Below, piece by piece: positions 1 through 8,440 of a stretch of DNA of 64,000 nucleotides (positions are counted from its first letter, which is position 1; every line of letters starts with the position of its first letter). The notes below the pieces were generated by a model. That model did no database searches, was not told where the DNA came from, and saw only the letters and a program-made list of their open reading frames with translations. Where the stretch lies: NCBI RefSeq assembly GCF_005886105.2, contig NZ_PNCO02000001.1, forward strand, positions 310,001 to 374,000, read 5' to 3'. Both the position numbers and the translations under genes were made by a program. The stretch is from Pseudoalteromonas galatheae (GTDB lineage: Bacteria; Pseudomonadota; Gammaproteobacteria; Enterobacterales; Alteromonadaceae).

Positions 1-527
1 TCCTTATCGATTTCAAATACTGGTTCGGTGGAATGAAAGGCGCTTTTTAGAGTAATGGATGCCTCAGTATAAACGTCTTGATAGCGTGTTAGTCGGTTGA
101 GTTTGAGATCTTCTCGAGTGTAACTGGATGCAGTAAAATGCACATAAGGTGGCTTTAGCACCATGGTATAGACGTATTCAACGTTTAGAGCACGGGCAAG
201 CTCGGTGAGTGCGTGGCTTTTTTGCTTAAACTCAGTTGCAGTTATCTGATTAGGCGATTGGTGATACTTTTTGCCAACAATGACGTTTGCGCTGGTGGCG
301 GCATTGACAAGCTGTGCGTCAATTCTGGCCATGATATCGCGGCGTGTATCGTAATAGTTGGCGATTACATAAATCGATAAAGCAGCTAAAAAGATAAATG
401 AGGCTAATAGAAGCCATGCAACAGGGAGTCGGGAAGTATAACCTGTAAACCCTAAAAGCGGAGTCGCTTTTGCTAAATGGTGTTTAGACTTGGCTTTGAG
501 TGGTTGAGCTATGCTCCGCGTATTCAT
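1..527 (-). CDS. Membrane-anchored sensor protein, C-terminal part outside window
   Basis: An open frame runs leftward from an ATG at 527 for 175 codons and leaves the window at base 1 without a stop. It encodes a short cytoplasmic N-terminus (about 33 residues), one hydrophobic helix at about residues 34-56, and then a soluble segment that would lie outside the inner membrane. That segment contains a stretch around LNVEYVYTMV resembling the periplasmic part of PDC/Cache-like sensors. The signalling output domain (GGDEF, histidine kinase or chemoreceptor) is not visible, so the class cannot be named. It is transcribed away from panP across a 452-bp gap. Confidence 0.6.
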   Translation of the reverse strand, partial: MNTRSIAQPLKAKSKHHLAKATPLLGFTGYTSRLPVAWLLLASFIFLAALSIYVIANYYDTRRDIMARIDAQLVNAATSANVIVGKKYHQSPNQITATEFKQKSHALTELARALNVEYVYTMVLKPPYVHFTASSYTREDLKLNRLTRYQDVYTEASITLKSAFHSTEPVFEIDK

Positions 528-982
528 GATAATCCTTTATCCACAATATCGTTATTTCGCAACGATAAAATGCCTAACTGGCGCTGCTTTGTTACATAAT
601 ATAAACAATACAACATAAATTGATATCTTGAGAAGAAATAAAGCAAAAAACTTCCTCAGCAATGATCAATAAAATGCATTGTTGCAGGCAAGTCGGTAAT
701 GTGCCGTTTTGCTGGGCTATGTTCCTATTTTATACCTCACTTTTGACGAGAATGTAAAATAGAAACGCTAGAACACCTGGGGATTTTTCACTGAACTTTC
801 GTTGGGTTTTAATAAAATTGTCAATGTTTCATGAATTTTAACTAGACAATAGAAGACAATTCCCTTTCTTTACAGTAAAGTTAGCCATTTCATGTATCAC
901 AATCTCTTGTGCAATTTGTATCTACTCAATCTCTTGAATGGGTAGGTAAGCTACTGCACCGTTTGATGTTTAGGTAGTATTG
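528..982. other. Intergenic region between divergent sensor gene and panP
   Basis: About 450 bases without a convincing gene. The stretch is AT-rich and must hold promoters for both divergent neighbours. I see no strong -35/-10 pair. The hexamer GACAAT occurs twice (845-850 and 855-860) and its complement ATTGTC lies at about 817-822, which could be chance. No RNA gene or repeat was recognised. Confidence 0.4.
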
Positions 983-2611
983 ATGGGTCCAAAGCGTTGC
1001 GCCGTTGCGTCTGAAGAAAGCTTAATGCGTATATTTACTGTGCCTGAGGCGCCTGATTCAACTTTAAGCAGAATCGAGCAAGAAATCTCGAGCAATTTGG
1101 CTGGCTTTTTAAATGAGAATATTGCGGCAATTGAAAAGCCTCTGCACGAAGTTGAAAAAGATTTTCAGTCGGCGGTGATCCCCGAAGTGCCGATGTTTGT
1201 CTCTGACTATGCGCAAGATATCATGGAGCAATTAGTTGCCCATTCAGTGCATACCGCAGCCCCAAGTTTTATTGGGCATATGACCTCAGCTTTACCGCAT
1301 TTCGTGTTGCCTCTGTCGAAGTTGATGGTGGGACTCAATCAGAACCTAGTCAAAATCGAAACGTCAAAAGCTTTTACTCCGCTCGAGCGTCAAGTATTGG
1401 GAATGATGCATCACTTGGTTTATAGCAGTGATGATGCTTTCTACGATAAATGGATGCACAGCGCGAAAACGTCACTCGGTGCTTTTTGTTCGGGTGGTAC
1501 CATCGCCAATATAACTGCGCTTTGGATAGCACGAAACCGTTTATTAAAAGCGGATGGTGAATTTAAAGGTATTGGCGCATCGGGTATTGTGGCCGCAATG
1601 CTACATTATGGCTATCGAGGCTTAGCGGTATTGGTTTCTGAAAGAGGACATTATTCGTTAGGCAAGGCCGCTGATGTTTTAGGTATTGGTCGAGATAACT
1701 TCATTTCAATCAAAACGGCTTGCAACAATAAGGTCGATGTTAATGCCATGCGAGCCAAAGCTCATGAACTTGAAGCACAAGGGATAAAAGTATTGGCCTT
1801 AGTTGGTGTCGCTGGGACGACCGAAACGGGCAATATTGATCCACTTGAAGAGATGGCCGATTTAGCCGAAGAACTCAATTGCCACTTTCATGTTGACGCA
1901 GCTTGGGGTGGGGCAACACTTTTATCAAATAACAATCGCCACCTTCTTAAAGGGGTGGAGCGAGCAGATTCAATTACCATAGATGCACATAAACAAATGT
2001 ATGTGCCTATGGGAGCGGGGATGGTGTTGTTTAAAGACCCAGCGGCATCTGATGCAATCGAGCACCACGCTGAATACATCTTACGTAAAGGCTCTAAAGA
2101 TCTGGGAAGTCATACATTAGAGGGGAGTCGCCCGGGTATGGCGATGTTAGTGCATGCATGTTTGCGTGTTATTGGCCGTCAAGGCTATGAGATGCTTATT
2201 GATAAAGGGATTGAAAAGGCGCAGTATTTTGCCGAACTAATTAAACAAACCCCCGATTTTGAGCTGATCTCTGAACCTGAGCTATGTTTGCTGACTTACC
2301 GCTATGTGCCTGAGCAAATAAAAGCGGCAATCGCACAGGCGGGTGAACAGGAAAAAATCGATATTTATGCCGCACTCAACCGTTTTACTGCGAGCATGCA
2401 AAAGCGTCAACGTGAAGCAGGCCGCTCTTTTGTTTCTCGAACACGATTAACACCAGAGCAATATGATCGCCAACCAACGGTAGTATTTCGTGTAGTCTTG
2501 GCTAACCCTCTGACATCAGAGTCTTTGCTTAAGGAAATCATGGATGAACAACGACAATTGGCAATGTCAGATCCGGTATTTAAAAAATACCTCGCAAAAT
2601 ATATTAAATAA
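983..2611 (+). CDS. panP: Pyridoxal-dependent aspartate 1-decarboxylase PanP
   Basis: A 542-residue PLP-dependent decarboxylase of the group II fold. It converts aspartate to beta-alanine for pantothenate and CoA synthesis, replacing the pyruvoyl enzyme PanD in Vibrio and relatives. The sequence matches the PanP family from end to end as I recall it: SFIGHMTSALP at about 96-106, GAFCSGGTIANITALW at about 166-181, HVDAAWGG at about 303-310, and the PLP-binding lysine in TIDAHKQMY (K337). Length fits the family (about 520-550). A TTG directly precedes the ATG at 983; I prefer the ATG, which has TAGGTAG upstream, though translation from a Met near 1025 is possible. It appears monocistronic, with a weak hairpin after the stop. 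Confidence 0.93.
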   Translation: MGPKRCAVASEESLMRIFTVPEAPDSTLSRIEQEISSNLAGFLNENIAAIEKPLHEVEKDFQSAVIPEVPMFVSDYAQDIMEQLVAHSVHTAAPSFIGHMTSALPHFVLPLSKLMVGLNQNLVKIETSKAFTPLERQVLGMMHHLVYSSDDAFYDKWMHSAKTSLGAFCSGGTIANITALWIARNRLLKADGEFKGIGASGIVAAMLHYGYRGLAVLVSERGHYSLGKAADVLGIGRDNFISIKTACNNKVDVNAMRAKAHELEAQGIKVLALVGVAGTTETGNIDPLEEMADLAEELNCHFHVDAAWGGATLLSNNNRHLLKGVERADSITIDAHKQMYVPMGAGMVLFKDPAASDAIEHHAEYILRKGSKDLGSHTLEGSRPGMAMLVHACLRVIGRQGYEMLIDKGIEKAQYFAELIKQTPDFELISEPELCLLTYRYVPEQIKAAIAQAGEQEKIDIYAALNRFTASMQKRQREAGRSFVSRTRLTPEQYDRQPTVVFRVVLANPLTSESLLKEIMDEQRQLAMSDPVFKKYLAKYIK

Positions 2612-2622
2612 TCAACGAATAA

Positions 2623-2639
2623 AGTGGCCTCGTGCCACT
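2623..2639 (+). terminator. Weak hairpin after panP
   Basis: AGTGGC and GCCACT pair across a 5-base loop just after the panP stop. No clean T-tract follows, so termination would be inefficient or Rho-assisted. Confidence 0.3.
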
Positions 2640-2821
2640 CTATTAATCTCACCTTTACTACCTTTTAGTATTGCTCTATTTACGGTTTGCTCTACTTATA
2701 TTCTTATTTATAACATAATCGTGTGAAAATATTCCTAAACATAGGTTAATTCTAGTATTTAAGACTATGCTTAAAAATTATGGCGCGTTATGCTAGTGGA
2801 AAAGAATAAAATCTTCGTATT

Positions 2822-3865
2822 ATGTTGAAGAACTTTAGCAATGTTACGCAAAGGCTTAGACGGCTCAGCTCGCAAGAACTTGATGTATCGGGAACATTTC
2901 AAAGCTTCCTGATTGATTTACTTGATGAAGGTAAGCTTACCTTAGACGTCACTCGAGTTTCTGTCTGGTTATTTGATGATCTCGACAAACCTTCAGAGCT
3001 TATCAATGTTGCAAACACGGATTGGCAGGGTGATGAATTACCGATGCAACTACCGGCCTTAAAGTATGAGAACTTTCCAGCTTATTTTTCTGCAATTAAC
3101 AGCGGACAATCAATAAATGCGAACGACGCGGCTGCGGATCCTAGAACATCTGAATTTCAAGAGTGTTATTTAACGCCAAATCACATAGTAACCATGTTAG
3201 ATACTGTGATCTTTAAAAATGGTATCCCACACGGGGTGGTGTGCTGTGAAGGAAATAATGGTGTACGCACATGGCACAAAGATGAAATTGCTTTTGCGGA
3301 GATGATAGCAGATTGCTGCAGTCGCCGATTATTGGTTAAAGAGCTATGGCAGCTACAGCAGCAACTCACAGATATGGCATTTAAAGATCCGCTCACTGGA
3401 TTAAGTAATCGGCGCTTTTTAATGGATAATGCAAAGCGTGAGATTAGTCGTCATGCACGCTTTGATCATCCATTTAGTATGATGATGCTAGACATAGATC
3501 AGTTTAAAAATATCAACGATAACCACGGCCATGAAACCGGTGATTTAGTGCTTAAAAGCTTTGCCGAAATCTGTGTGAATACCCTAAGGCTAGAAGATTG
3601 CATGTGTCGTTTAGGCGGCGAAGAATTTATCGTGCTGTTACCTAACACACCAGTAAACTCTGCAATGGTGATTGCCGAGCGCTTGCGACGGGAAATTGAG
3701 CTCGCGGTTATTTCCACACCGTCTGGGGAGATAGCCATTACATCAAGTTTTGGAGTTGCTGAAGTCAATACCAACTTACCGTTTGGTCATTCGTTAAAAG
3801 CAGTAGACCATGCGGTGTATCAAGCCAAAGCCGCAGGCCGTAACTGCGTGATACTTGCGCAGTAG
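2822..3865 (+). CDS. GAF-GGDEF diguanylate cyclase
   Basis: A 347-residue protein predicted to make cyclic di-GMP from two GTP. Residues about 25-170 form a GAF-type sensor domain with no membrane segment, so it should sense a cytoplasmic signal. Residues about 185-345 form the GGDEF domain with DIDQFKNIND (metal and GTP binding, about 224-233) and an intact active-site GGEEF (265-269). The motif RLED (256-259) lies five residues before it, the spacing of a product-inhibition I-site. The cyclase therefore looks catalytically competent and feedback-inhibited. It stands alone between panP and a convergent transglutaminase-like gene. The inducing ligand is unknown. Confidence 0.88.
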   Translation: MLKNFSNVTQRLRRLSSQELDVSGTFQSFLIDLLDEGKLTLDVTRVSVWLFDDLDKPSELINVANTDWQGDELPMQLPALKYENFPAYFSAINSGQSINANDAAADPRTSEFQECYLTPNHIVTMLDTVIFKNGIPHGVVCCEGNNGVRTWHKDEIAFAEMIADCCSRRLLVKELWQLQQQLTDMAFKDPLTGLSNRRFLMDNAKREISRHARFDHPFSMMMLDIDQFKNINDNHGHETGDLVLKSFAEICVNTLRLEDCMCRLGGEEFIVLLPNTPVNSAMVIAERLRREIELAVISTPSGEIAITSSFGVAEVNTNLPFGHSLKAVDHAVYQAKAAGRNCVILAQ

Positions 3866-3883
3866 CTGTGGTTTTAAATATGC

Positions 3884-3917
3884 CAGCAACAATTACGGCC
3901 AGGTTGCTATTTTTTAT
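3884..3917 (+). terminator. Possible terminator after the GAF-GGDEF gene
   Basis: AGCAAC and GTTGCT can pair across about 12 bases and are followed by ATTTTTTATT. The stem is short, so confidence is modest. It ends next to the convergent gene stop at 3918. Confidence 0.4.
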
Positions 3918-4619
3918 TCAGTTGAAGCGCCCGGCCCTTACGCGTTTTACTCGAAGATTTATCCAATATCTCAAGCAGTGAGCATACAACCACTGCTTGA
4001 TGCCAGTTAGATTTTTGTGTTGCTGATAAAGCGTATCTGGATTTGTAAAAACCCCTAAATCGCGTGTGATACTTTGCTTTTGAATATATGCACCATTTAA
4101 CGAAAAGCGATTATTGGGTTGCTGTAAACAGAGAGTGGAAATACCAAATCCAGTAAAGTTTTTTGCCATTGAAAACCGTTGCTGAATCTGTTTAAGGTAG
4201 CCGTCATCTATTATGTAACCTTCAAGCTCTACCCAGCGCTCCTCTAGATAAACCTCAACCCAACTATGGATAATACTTTTTGGGGCAAACCATGTCAGTT
4301 GGGTAGGAATTAACCCTTGCTTTAGATCGTTTGCTATCTCAAATCCATGAACTCGTGTTGGAATATCACAAGCCCTTAGTAGTGCAACCAATAATGTTCC
4401 TTTGGTATTACATTGTCCATAGCCTTGCTTAAGCACTTGGCTTGCAGTTAGTGTATCTGTCTCACTATAACCAAATTCGATGTCGTCTTTGACAAAGTTA
4501 TAGATTTGCTCCGCTGCCGAGAGCGCATTAAGTTGCCGCCAATTTTTTGCTTCTATTAAACTTTGGATCTCTGAATGTTGATAATCAACTAAGGGGGTAG
4601 TTACTAAAAATTGCTTCAT
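3918..4619 (-). CDS. Transglutaminase-like domain protein
   Basis: A 233-residue cytoplasmic protein with a transglutaminase-like cysteine protease fold. The likely catalytic triad is visible: Cys in GQCNTKGTLLVALLRA (about residue 93), His in IIHSWVEVYL (about 141), and an acidic residue in WVELEGYIID. The family covers peptidases and amidases as well as true transglutaminases, so the reaction is not predictable. No signal peptide is seen. It is a single gene, convergent with the GGDEF gene and divergent from the small pair at 4749. Function unassigned. Confidence 0.7.
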   Translation of the reverse strand: MKQFLVTTPLVDYQHSEIQSLIEAKNWRQLNALSAAEQIYNFVKDDIEFGYSETDTLTASQVLKQGYGQCNTKGTLLVALLRACDIPTRVHGFEIANDLKQGLIPTQLTWFAPKSIIHSWVEVYLEERWVELEGYIIDDGYLKQIQQRFSMAKNFTGFGISTLCLQQPNNRFSLNGAYIQKQSITRDLGVFTNPDTLYQQHKNLTGIKQWLYAHCLRYWINLRVKRVRAGRFN

Positions 4620-4748
4620 GGTTATGCTCCTATTTTGGTAGCAGTGTGATACAACTTAGGCAACTAAGCTTGAATAAACTGGCTAAATTCATGGTTAGTT
4701 AATGGGTGTACAATTAGATTTTTTATTCTGTATTTAGGGAAGGATCCT

Positions 4749-4859
4749 ATGAGAAAAACAACAAAGATTGTTGATAAGGAATGTACTGAGAAAGCACGGA
4801 AGCAGCGACCAGATGACTGCGATGATATATATTACGGTTATGAAGGGTTGCTTGCATGA
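4749..4859 (+). CDS. Small 36-residue ORF coupled to a membrane protein gene
   Basis: The ATG at 4749 follows a purine-rich site (AGGGAAGGA) at good distance. The frame encodes 36 residues rich in charge: a basic first half (many Lys/Arg) and an acidic, tyrosine-rich second half (DDCDDIYYGYEG). Its TGA overlaps the ATG of the next gene in an ATGA junction, which indicates translational coupling. No family is recognised. It could be a leader peptide or a genuine small partner of the downstream membrane protein. The strong ribosome-binding site and the coupling argue that it is translated. Confidence 0.5.
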   Translation: MRKTTKIVDKECTEKARKQRPDDCDDIYYGYEGLLA

Positions 4860-5254
4860 AATGGAAAGTCTTATTTTATTTCTTACTACTGACGTTTATT
4901 GCCTCAATCTATGATGCATTTACGCTGCCGGATCATTTAGAAATAGAATCAAGCATGTTTACTGGGATTGTGTTATTGGTCGCAGATCTCTTAAATGTAT
5001 TTGGTGCCTTTTGCGTCGCTTATGGTAAGCGTCCTATCACGGATGTGTGGTTTTGGAGTGTGTCCTTAGCACTATTTGTTGCTGCTAATGTTTACATTCA
5101 GCTTCAGGCATTTATTCAGTTTCGTATTGGCTATACGGTCGATGAGATGATTGTTCATTCGATTATTTTTCTTGTCGTATTAACCATATCGTCGCTGCCT
5201 ATGGTCAAGTTGATTGGTGAAGCTTATAAACGAGGTAATAAACCGACGGCTTAG
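4856..5254 (+). CDS. Small four-helix inner-membrane protein, unknown function
   Basis: A 132-residue hydrophobic protein with about four predicted membrane helices (roughly residues 5-22, 32-57, 62-86 and 96-120) and a short basic tail. No conserved catalytic motif is visible and I do not recognise a family. Its ATG overlaps the stop of the 36-codon ORF, so the two are probably co-translated. It has no obvious Shine-Dalgarno of its own. Its end overlaps by four bases the end of the convergent AraC-type gene. Confidence 0.6.
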   Translation: MKWKVLFYFLLLTFIASIYDAFTLPDHLEIESSMFTGIVLLVADLLNVFGAFCVAYGKRPITDVWFWSVSLALFVAANVYIQLQAFIQFRIGYTVDEMIVHSIIFLVVLTISSLPMVKLIGEAYKRGNKPTA

Positions 5255-5940
5255 TTTATAGTGCTTTGTGTTTTTAATGCCTCAGTCGGTGTGATGCCAA
5301 ACTGCCGTTTAAATGTACGGCTCAAATGAGCGCTATCTGCAAACCCCGCGAGCATGGCAGCTTGTGTAAGGTTGTTGCCTTGCTGTATGGCAACAACTGA
5401 GCAGATCAGCCTGCGCCACAGCACATAAGGTCGCCACGCTATCCCCACTTGCTCGGTAAAAAGATGTAAAAAGCGACTTGGTGAGAGATAAAGTGACTCG
5501 GCAATCGTATTGGCGCTAAAGTGATTGGGTTTAAGGCAAGTTTGTGCGTTAAAGCATGTATCTAATTGCGTCAATACACTGCCAATTCGTGGATCTAGAG
5601 CCGTCGTCGGGAGCTCGGTAAGCCCTACTGTGCGTATTAACTCGGCAAGCTTGGCATTGCTCTTTGGTGCAGTACTTATCTTAATTGCTGCACAGCCGTT
5701 GCTCTGGAGTTGCTTACCATACAAGCTTTTTGGTTCGACTAATATTACCCATCCTGAGGTCATTTTTAAGCTATGCTCTACGCCGCCTGCAATTACGCTT
5801 GGGCCAAATAGCGTCTTGTCACCGACTTGTGCGATACAGTCGCTCAAGGGCAGGTTGATTTGAATAAGGTGATGTGAATGGCACGCGGCATTCAAGTCTT
5901 TGACAAAAGAAGCGAATATACCCGGAGTGAGGTGCAGCAT
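5251..5940 (-). CDS. AraC-family transcriptional regulator
   Basis: A 229-residue regulator. Residues about 125-222 form the double helix-turn-helix of the AraC family, including the signature FADSAHLSRTFKRQFGITPTEAL near the end (quoted in part: GFADSAHLSRTFKRQFG). The N-terminal 120 residues look like a small cupin-type sensing domain, but no ligand can be named. It lies downstream of ppaC on the same strand, but a strong terminator separates them, so it is probably transcribed from readthrough or from its own promoter inside the 36-bp gap. The target is unknown; the convergent membrane protein gene is one candidate. Confidence 0.8.
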   Translation of the reverse strand: MLHLTPGIFASFVKDLNAACHSHHLIQINLPLSDCIAQVGDKTLFGPSVIAGGVEHSLKMTSGWVILVEPKSLYGKQLQSNGCAAIKISTAPKSNAKLAELIRTVGLTELPTTALDPRIGSVLTQLDTCFNAQTCLKPNHFSANTIAESLYLSPSRFLHLFTEQVGIAWRPYVLWRRLICSVVAIQQGNNLTQAAMLAGFADSAHLSRTFKRQFGITPTEALKTQSTIN

Positions 5941-5970
5941 AAAAAACAGCCGAGGCGTTCACCTCGGCGG
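5941..5970 (-). terminator. Rho-independent terminator of ppaC
   Basis: Read on the minus strand, CCGAGG pairs with CCTCGG across TGAACG (extended by flanking pairs) and runs into TTTTTT. This is a typical intrinsic terminator directly after the ppaC stop, and it overlaps the region just before the downstream AraC-type gene. Confidence 0.85.
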
Positions 5971-5976
5971 ACAGTA

Positions 5977-6900
5977 TTAACCAGCAAATGCGTCTTGCAA
6001 TGGTGGTACAACTTGCTTTTTACGGCTCAGTACACCGTCTAACCATACTTTGCTTGCTTCAGGCTCAACGTCGTATGCTTTTGCGATGATCGTTTCATCA
6101 TCAGAAGCGATCAGCATTTGTGAGCCTTCTTTCATGATATCAGTAAGTAGCAGCATCACACTGTGGCGATTACCTTCTTCTTTTAATTTCGCGATATCGG
6201 CATGTAGCTCATCTTTGATCTTATCAAATACAGCAAGATCAACGACTTCAAGCTGGCCAATACCAACAAGGTTACCATTCATGTTAAAGTCTTTGAAATC
6301 ACGCATGACCAAGTCACGAATTGGTGTGCCTTCAACTGCTGACTTCACTTTGAACATTTCCATGCCAAGCTCTTTTGCATCATCAACACCCGCGATTTTT
6401 GCAAGTGCTTCAACACATTTAATATCCGCAGTAGTACAAGTTGGTGATTTGAAGATGACTGTGTCGCTTAGGATTGCACACATCATGATCCCAGCAATAT
6501 TTGCTGGGATTTCTACATCGTAGAAGTCGTACATCATTTTAATAATCGTGTTACTACAGCCAACAGGGCGGATCCAACACTCAAGTGGTGTTGAAGTCGT
6601 AAGGTCGCCTAGTTTGTGGTGATCAACTACGCCAACCACAGTTGCTTTATCGATGTCGTCTGGTGCTTGTGTTTTTTCAGTGTGATCAACGATATACACA
6701 TCTTCACCAGCATAGCTCATCTTAAGCTCTGGTGCTTCAAAACCAAAGCGGTCAAGAATAAACTGAGTCTCTGGTGAGACTTCACCCAAGCGCGTAGGGA
6801 TCGCTTCTTCACCAATTTGGTTTTTTAGATAAGCAAGTGCGATTGCACCGCAAATTGAATCTGAATCAGGGATCTTATGACCCACTACATACATTGCCAT
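5977..6900 (-). CDS. ppaC: Manganese-dependent inorganic pyrophosphatase (family II)
   Basis: A 307-residue cytoplasmic enzyme that hydrolyses pyrophosphate to phosphate and pulls biosynthetic reactions forward. It belongs to the DHH superfamily and shows the metal ligands in order: GHKIPDSDSI (H8, D12, D14), VDHT (D72) and VVDHHKLGD (DHH at 93-95). The C-terminal DHHA2 substrate domain contains SRKKQVVPPL near the end. Length matches the family (about 305-310). It is followed by a clear terminator and is probably monocistronic. Confidence 0.95.
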   Translation of the reverse strand: MAMYVVGHKIPDSDSICGAIALAYLKNQIGEEAIPTRLGEVSPETQFILDRFGFEAPELKMSYAGEDVYIVDHTEKTQAPDDIDKATVVGVVDHHKLGDLTTSTPLECWIRPVGCSNTIIKMMYDFYDVEIPANIAGIMMCAILSDTVIFKSPTCTTADIKCVEALAKIAGVDDAKELGMEMFKVKSAVEGTPIRDLVMRDFKDFNMNGNLVGIGQLEVVDLAVFDKIKDELHADIAKLKEEGNRHSVMLLLTDIMKEGSQMLIASDDETIIAKAYDVEPEASKVWLDGVLSRKKQVVPPLQDAFAG

Positions 6901-7107
6901 TGACGGAACTCCTTAAAATTTTGCCCACATTCTAGCAAAATAACTTGCCATTTAAATAGTGTAAATGCGCAATTTGGCGTAGATAGGGTGCGGTAATGAC
7001 AGATTGTTAAATTAGGCGGAATCGCCTCGGCGAGCAAGGGCTAATTGAGCATGTATAAATGCAAATTAGTATTATACACTAACCGTTCAAACGCTTAGGA
7101 GATGGGT

Positions 7108-7593
7108 ATGATTCAAATGAGCCGTAAGGCGTGGAATAACGTGGTGATCTTTTCCATGTTACTGATGATCTTTTTTCTCAACGGACTCCACTATAAATTG
7201 AATCCCAGCGACGACAAAGCAAAGATACAAGCTGTGCTACCAGAACAAAGTTTTGTCCTAACCGTGGCATTTCCTGGCTATAAAATTGAACGTATTGGTA
7301 CAAGCTGGCGTATAGAGCTACCGCAAGGCTCAAACCAGACCTTTAGTGAAGATACCCTAGGTGCGCTTGTCGCCAAATGGCAGAGTTTACAGCTATTGGT
7401 TGTTGAGGCGCCAAAGCAGTTGGAGCCCGCGCTCACTGCTGCGCAGTTTTGGCTGGCAACTCAAGAGCTTCCGCTCAGCTATCAACTGTATCCAAGCGAT
7501 AATGGCTTTGTATTATTTGATAAACAACAACAGCGTTGGTTTGAACTCGATACTGAGCAAGCCAAAGCATTATTTTTACCGATAGAATTGTAA
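7108..7593 (+). CDS. Hypothetical membrane-anchored protein upstream of mutM
   Basis: A 161-residue protein with one N-terminal membrane helix (about residues 10-25) and a soluble C-terminal domain, probably periplasmic. I do not recognise a domain. I choose the ATG at 7108 because AGGAG at 7097-7101 lies six bases before it; an in-frame ATG at 7102 would overlap that site. The gene is 24 bases from mutM on the same strand, so the two probably share a transcript, though no functional link is evident. Confidence 0.7.
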   Translation: MIQMSRKAWNNVVIFSMLLMIFFLNGLHYKLNPSDDKAKIQAVLPEQSFVLTVAFPGYKIERIGTSWRIELPQGSNQTFSEDTLGALVAKWQSLQLLVVEAPKQLEPALTAAQFWLATQELPLSYQLYPSDNGFVLFDKQQQRWFELDTEQAKALFLPIEL

Positions 7594-7617
7594 TACCACA
7601 CAGTAATAGAGTGAATT

Positions 7618-8427
7618 ATGCCTGAGTTACCAGAAGTCGAAGTGAGCCGTTTAGGCATTCAACCGTATTTAGAGCAACATATTATTCAATGCGTAAAAGT
7701 ACACAATGGTAAGTTGAGGTGGCCTGTACCAGAGGAAGTGCAATTGCTTGAGGGTGAGAAGGTGCTTGCGGTTAAGCGTCGGGCAAAATATTTGCTTATA
7801 GAATCCAAGCATGGCACTGCGATTTTGCATTTGGGGATGTCAGGGAACTTACGTGTTGTTGATGGCGCGGAGCCACTAAAAAAGCATGATCATGTGGAGA
7901 TCATTCTGGCCTCAGGTAAGTCGCTCAGATTGAACGACCCGCGTCGCTTTGGAGCCTTTTTATGGCAAGGTGTGGGTGAAGATCATAGCGTTTTTGAAAA
8001 GCTGGGTCCTGAGCCGTTGACTGAGCTTTTTACTGCAGAATATTTATTTGAAAAAAGCAGAGGCAAAAAGCAGCCGATTAAACAATTTGTTATGGATAAT
8101 CATGTGGTGGTTGGTGTGGGTAATATTTATGCCAATGAATCTTTGTTTAAAGCAGGGATCCATCCCAAAAAAGAAGCAGGTAAAATTTCACTTAAACGCT
8201 ACCAAGTACTGACACCGATCATCAAGGAAACCTTAAGTGCAGCTATCAAGCAAGGGGGAACTACACTTAAAGACTTTGCCCAAAGTGATGGCAAACCGGG
8301 TTATTTTGCCCAAGAGTTGCTGGTGTATGGTCGCAAAGGTGAGCCTTGCGTGAGCTGCGAAACACCATTAAAAGAGATACGCCTAGGACAGCGCAGCACA
8401 GTGTATTGTTCTAAATGTCAGCGCTAA
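7618..8427 (+). CDS. mutM: Formamidopyrimidine-DNA glycosylase
   Basis: A 269-residue base-excision repair enzyme that removes 8-oxoguanine and formamidopyrimidines from DNA and cuts the strand by beta/delta-elimination. The N-terminus PELPEVE carries the catalytic proline (after Met removal) and glutamate. The helix-two-turn-helix region includes [14 protein letters not shown] at about 162-175. The C-terminal zinc finger has four cysteines in the pattern CxxC...CxxC (about 244-268). Length is typical of Fpg. It is convergent with the FapA-family gene, 13 bases away. Confidence 0.97.
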   Translation: MPELPEVEVSRLGIQPYLEQHIIQCVKVHNGKLRWPVPEEVQLLEGEKVLAVKRRAKYLLIESKHGTAILHLGMSGNLRVVDGAEPLKKHDHVEIILASGKSLRLNDPRRFGAFLWQGVGEDHSVFEKLGPEPLTELFTAEYLFEKSRGKKQPIKQFVMDNHVVVGVGNIYANESLFKAGIHPKKEAGKISLKRYQVLTPIIKETLSAAIKQGGTTLKDFAQSDGKPGYFAQELLVYGRKGEPCVSCETPLKEIRLGQRSTVYCSKCQR

Positions 8428-8440
8428 GGCAAAGTGCTGG

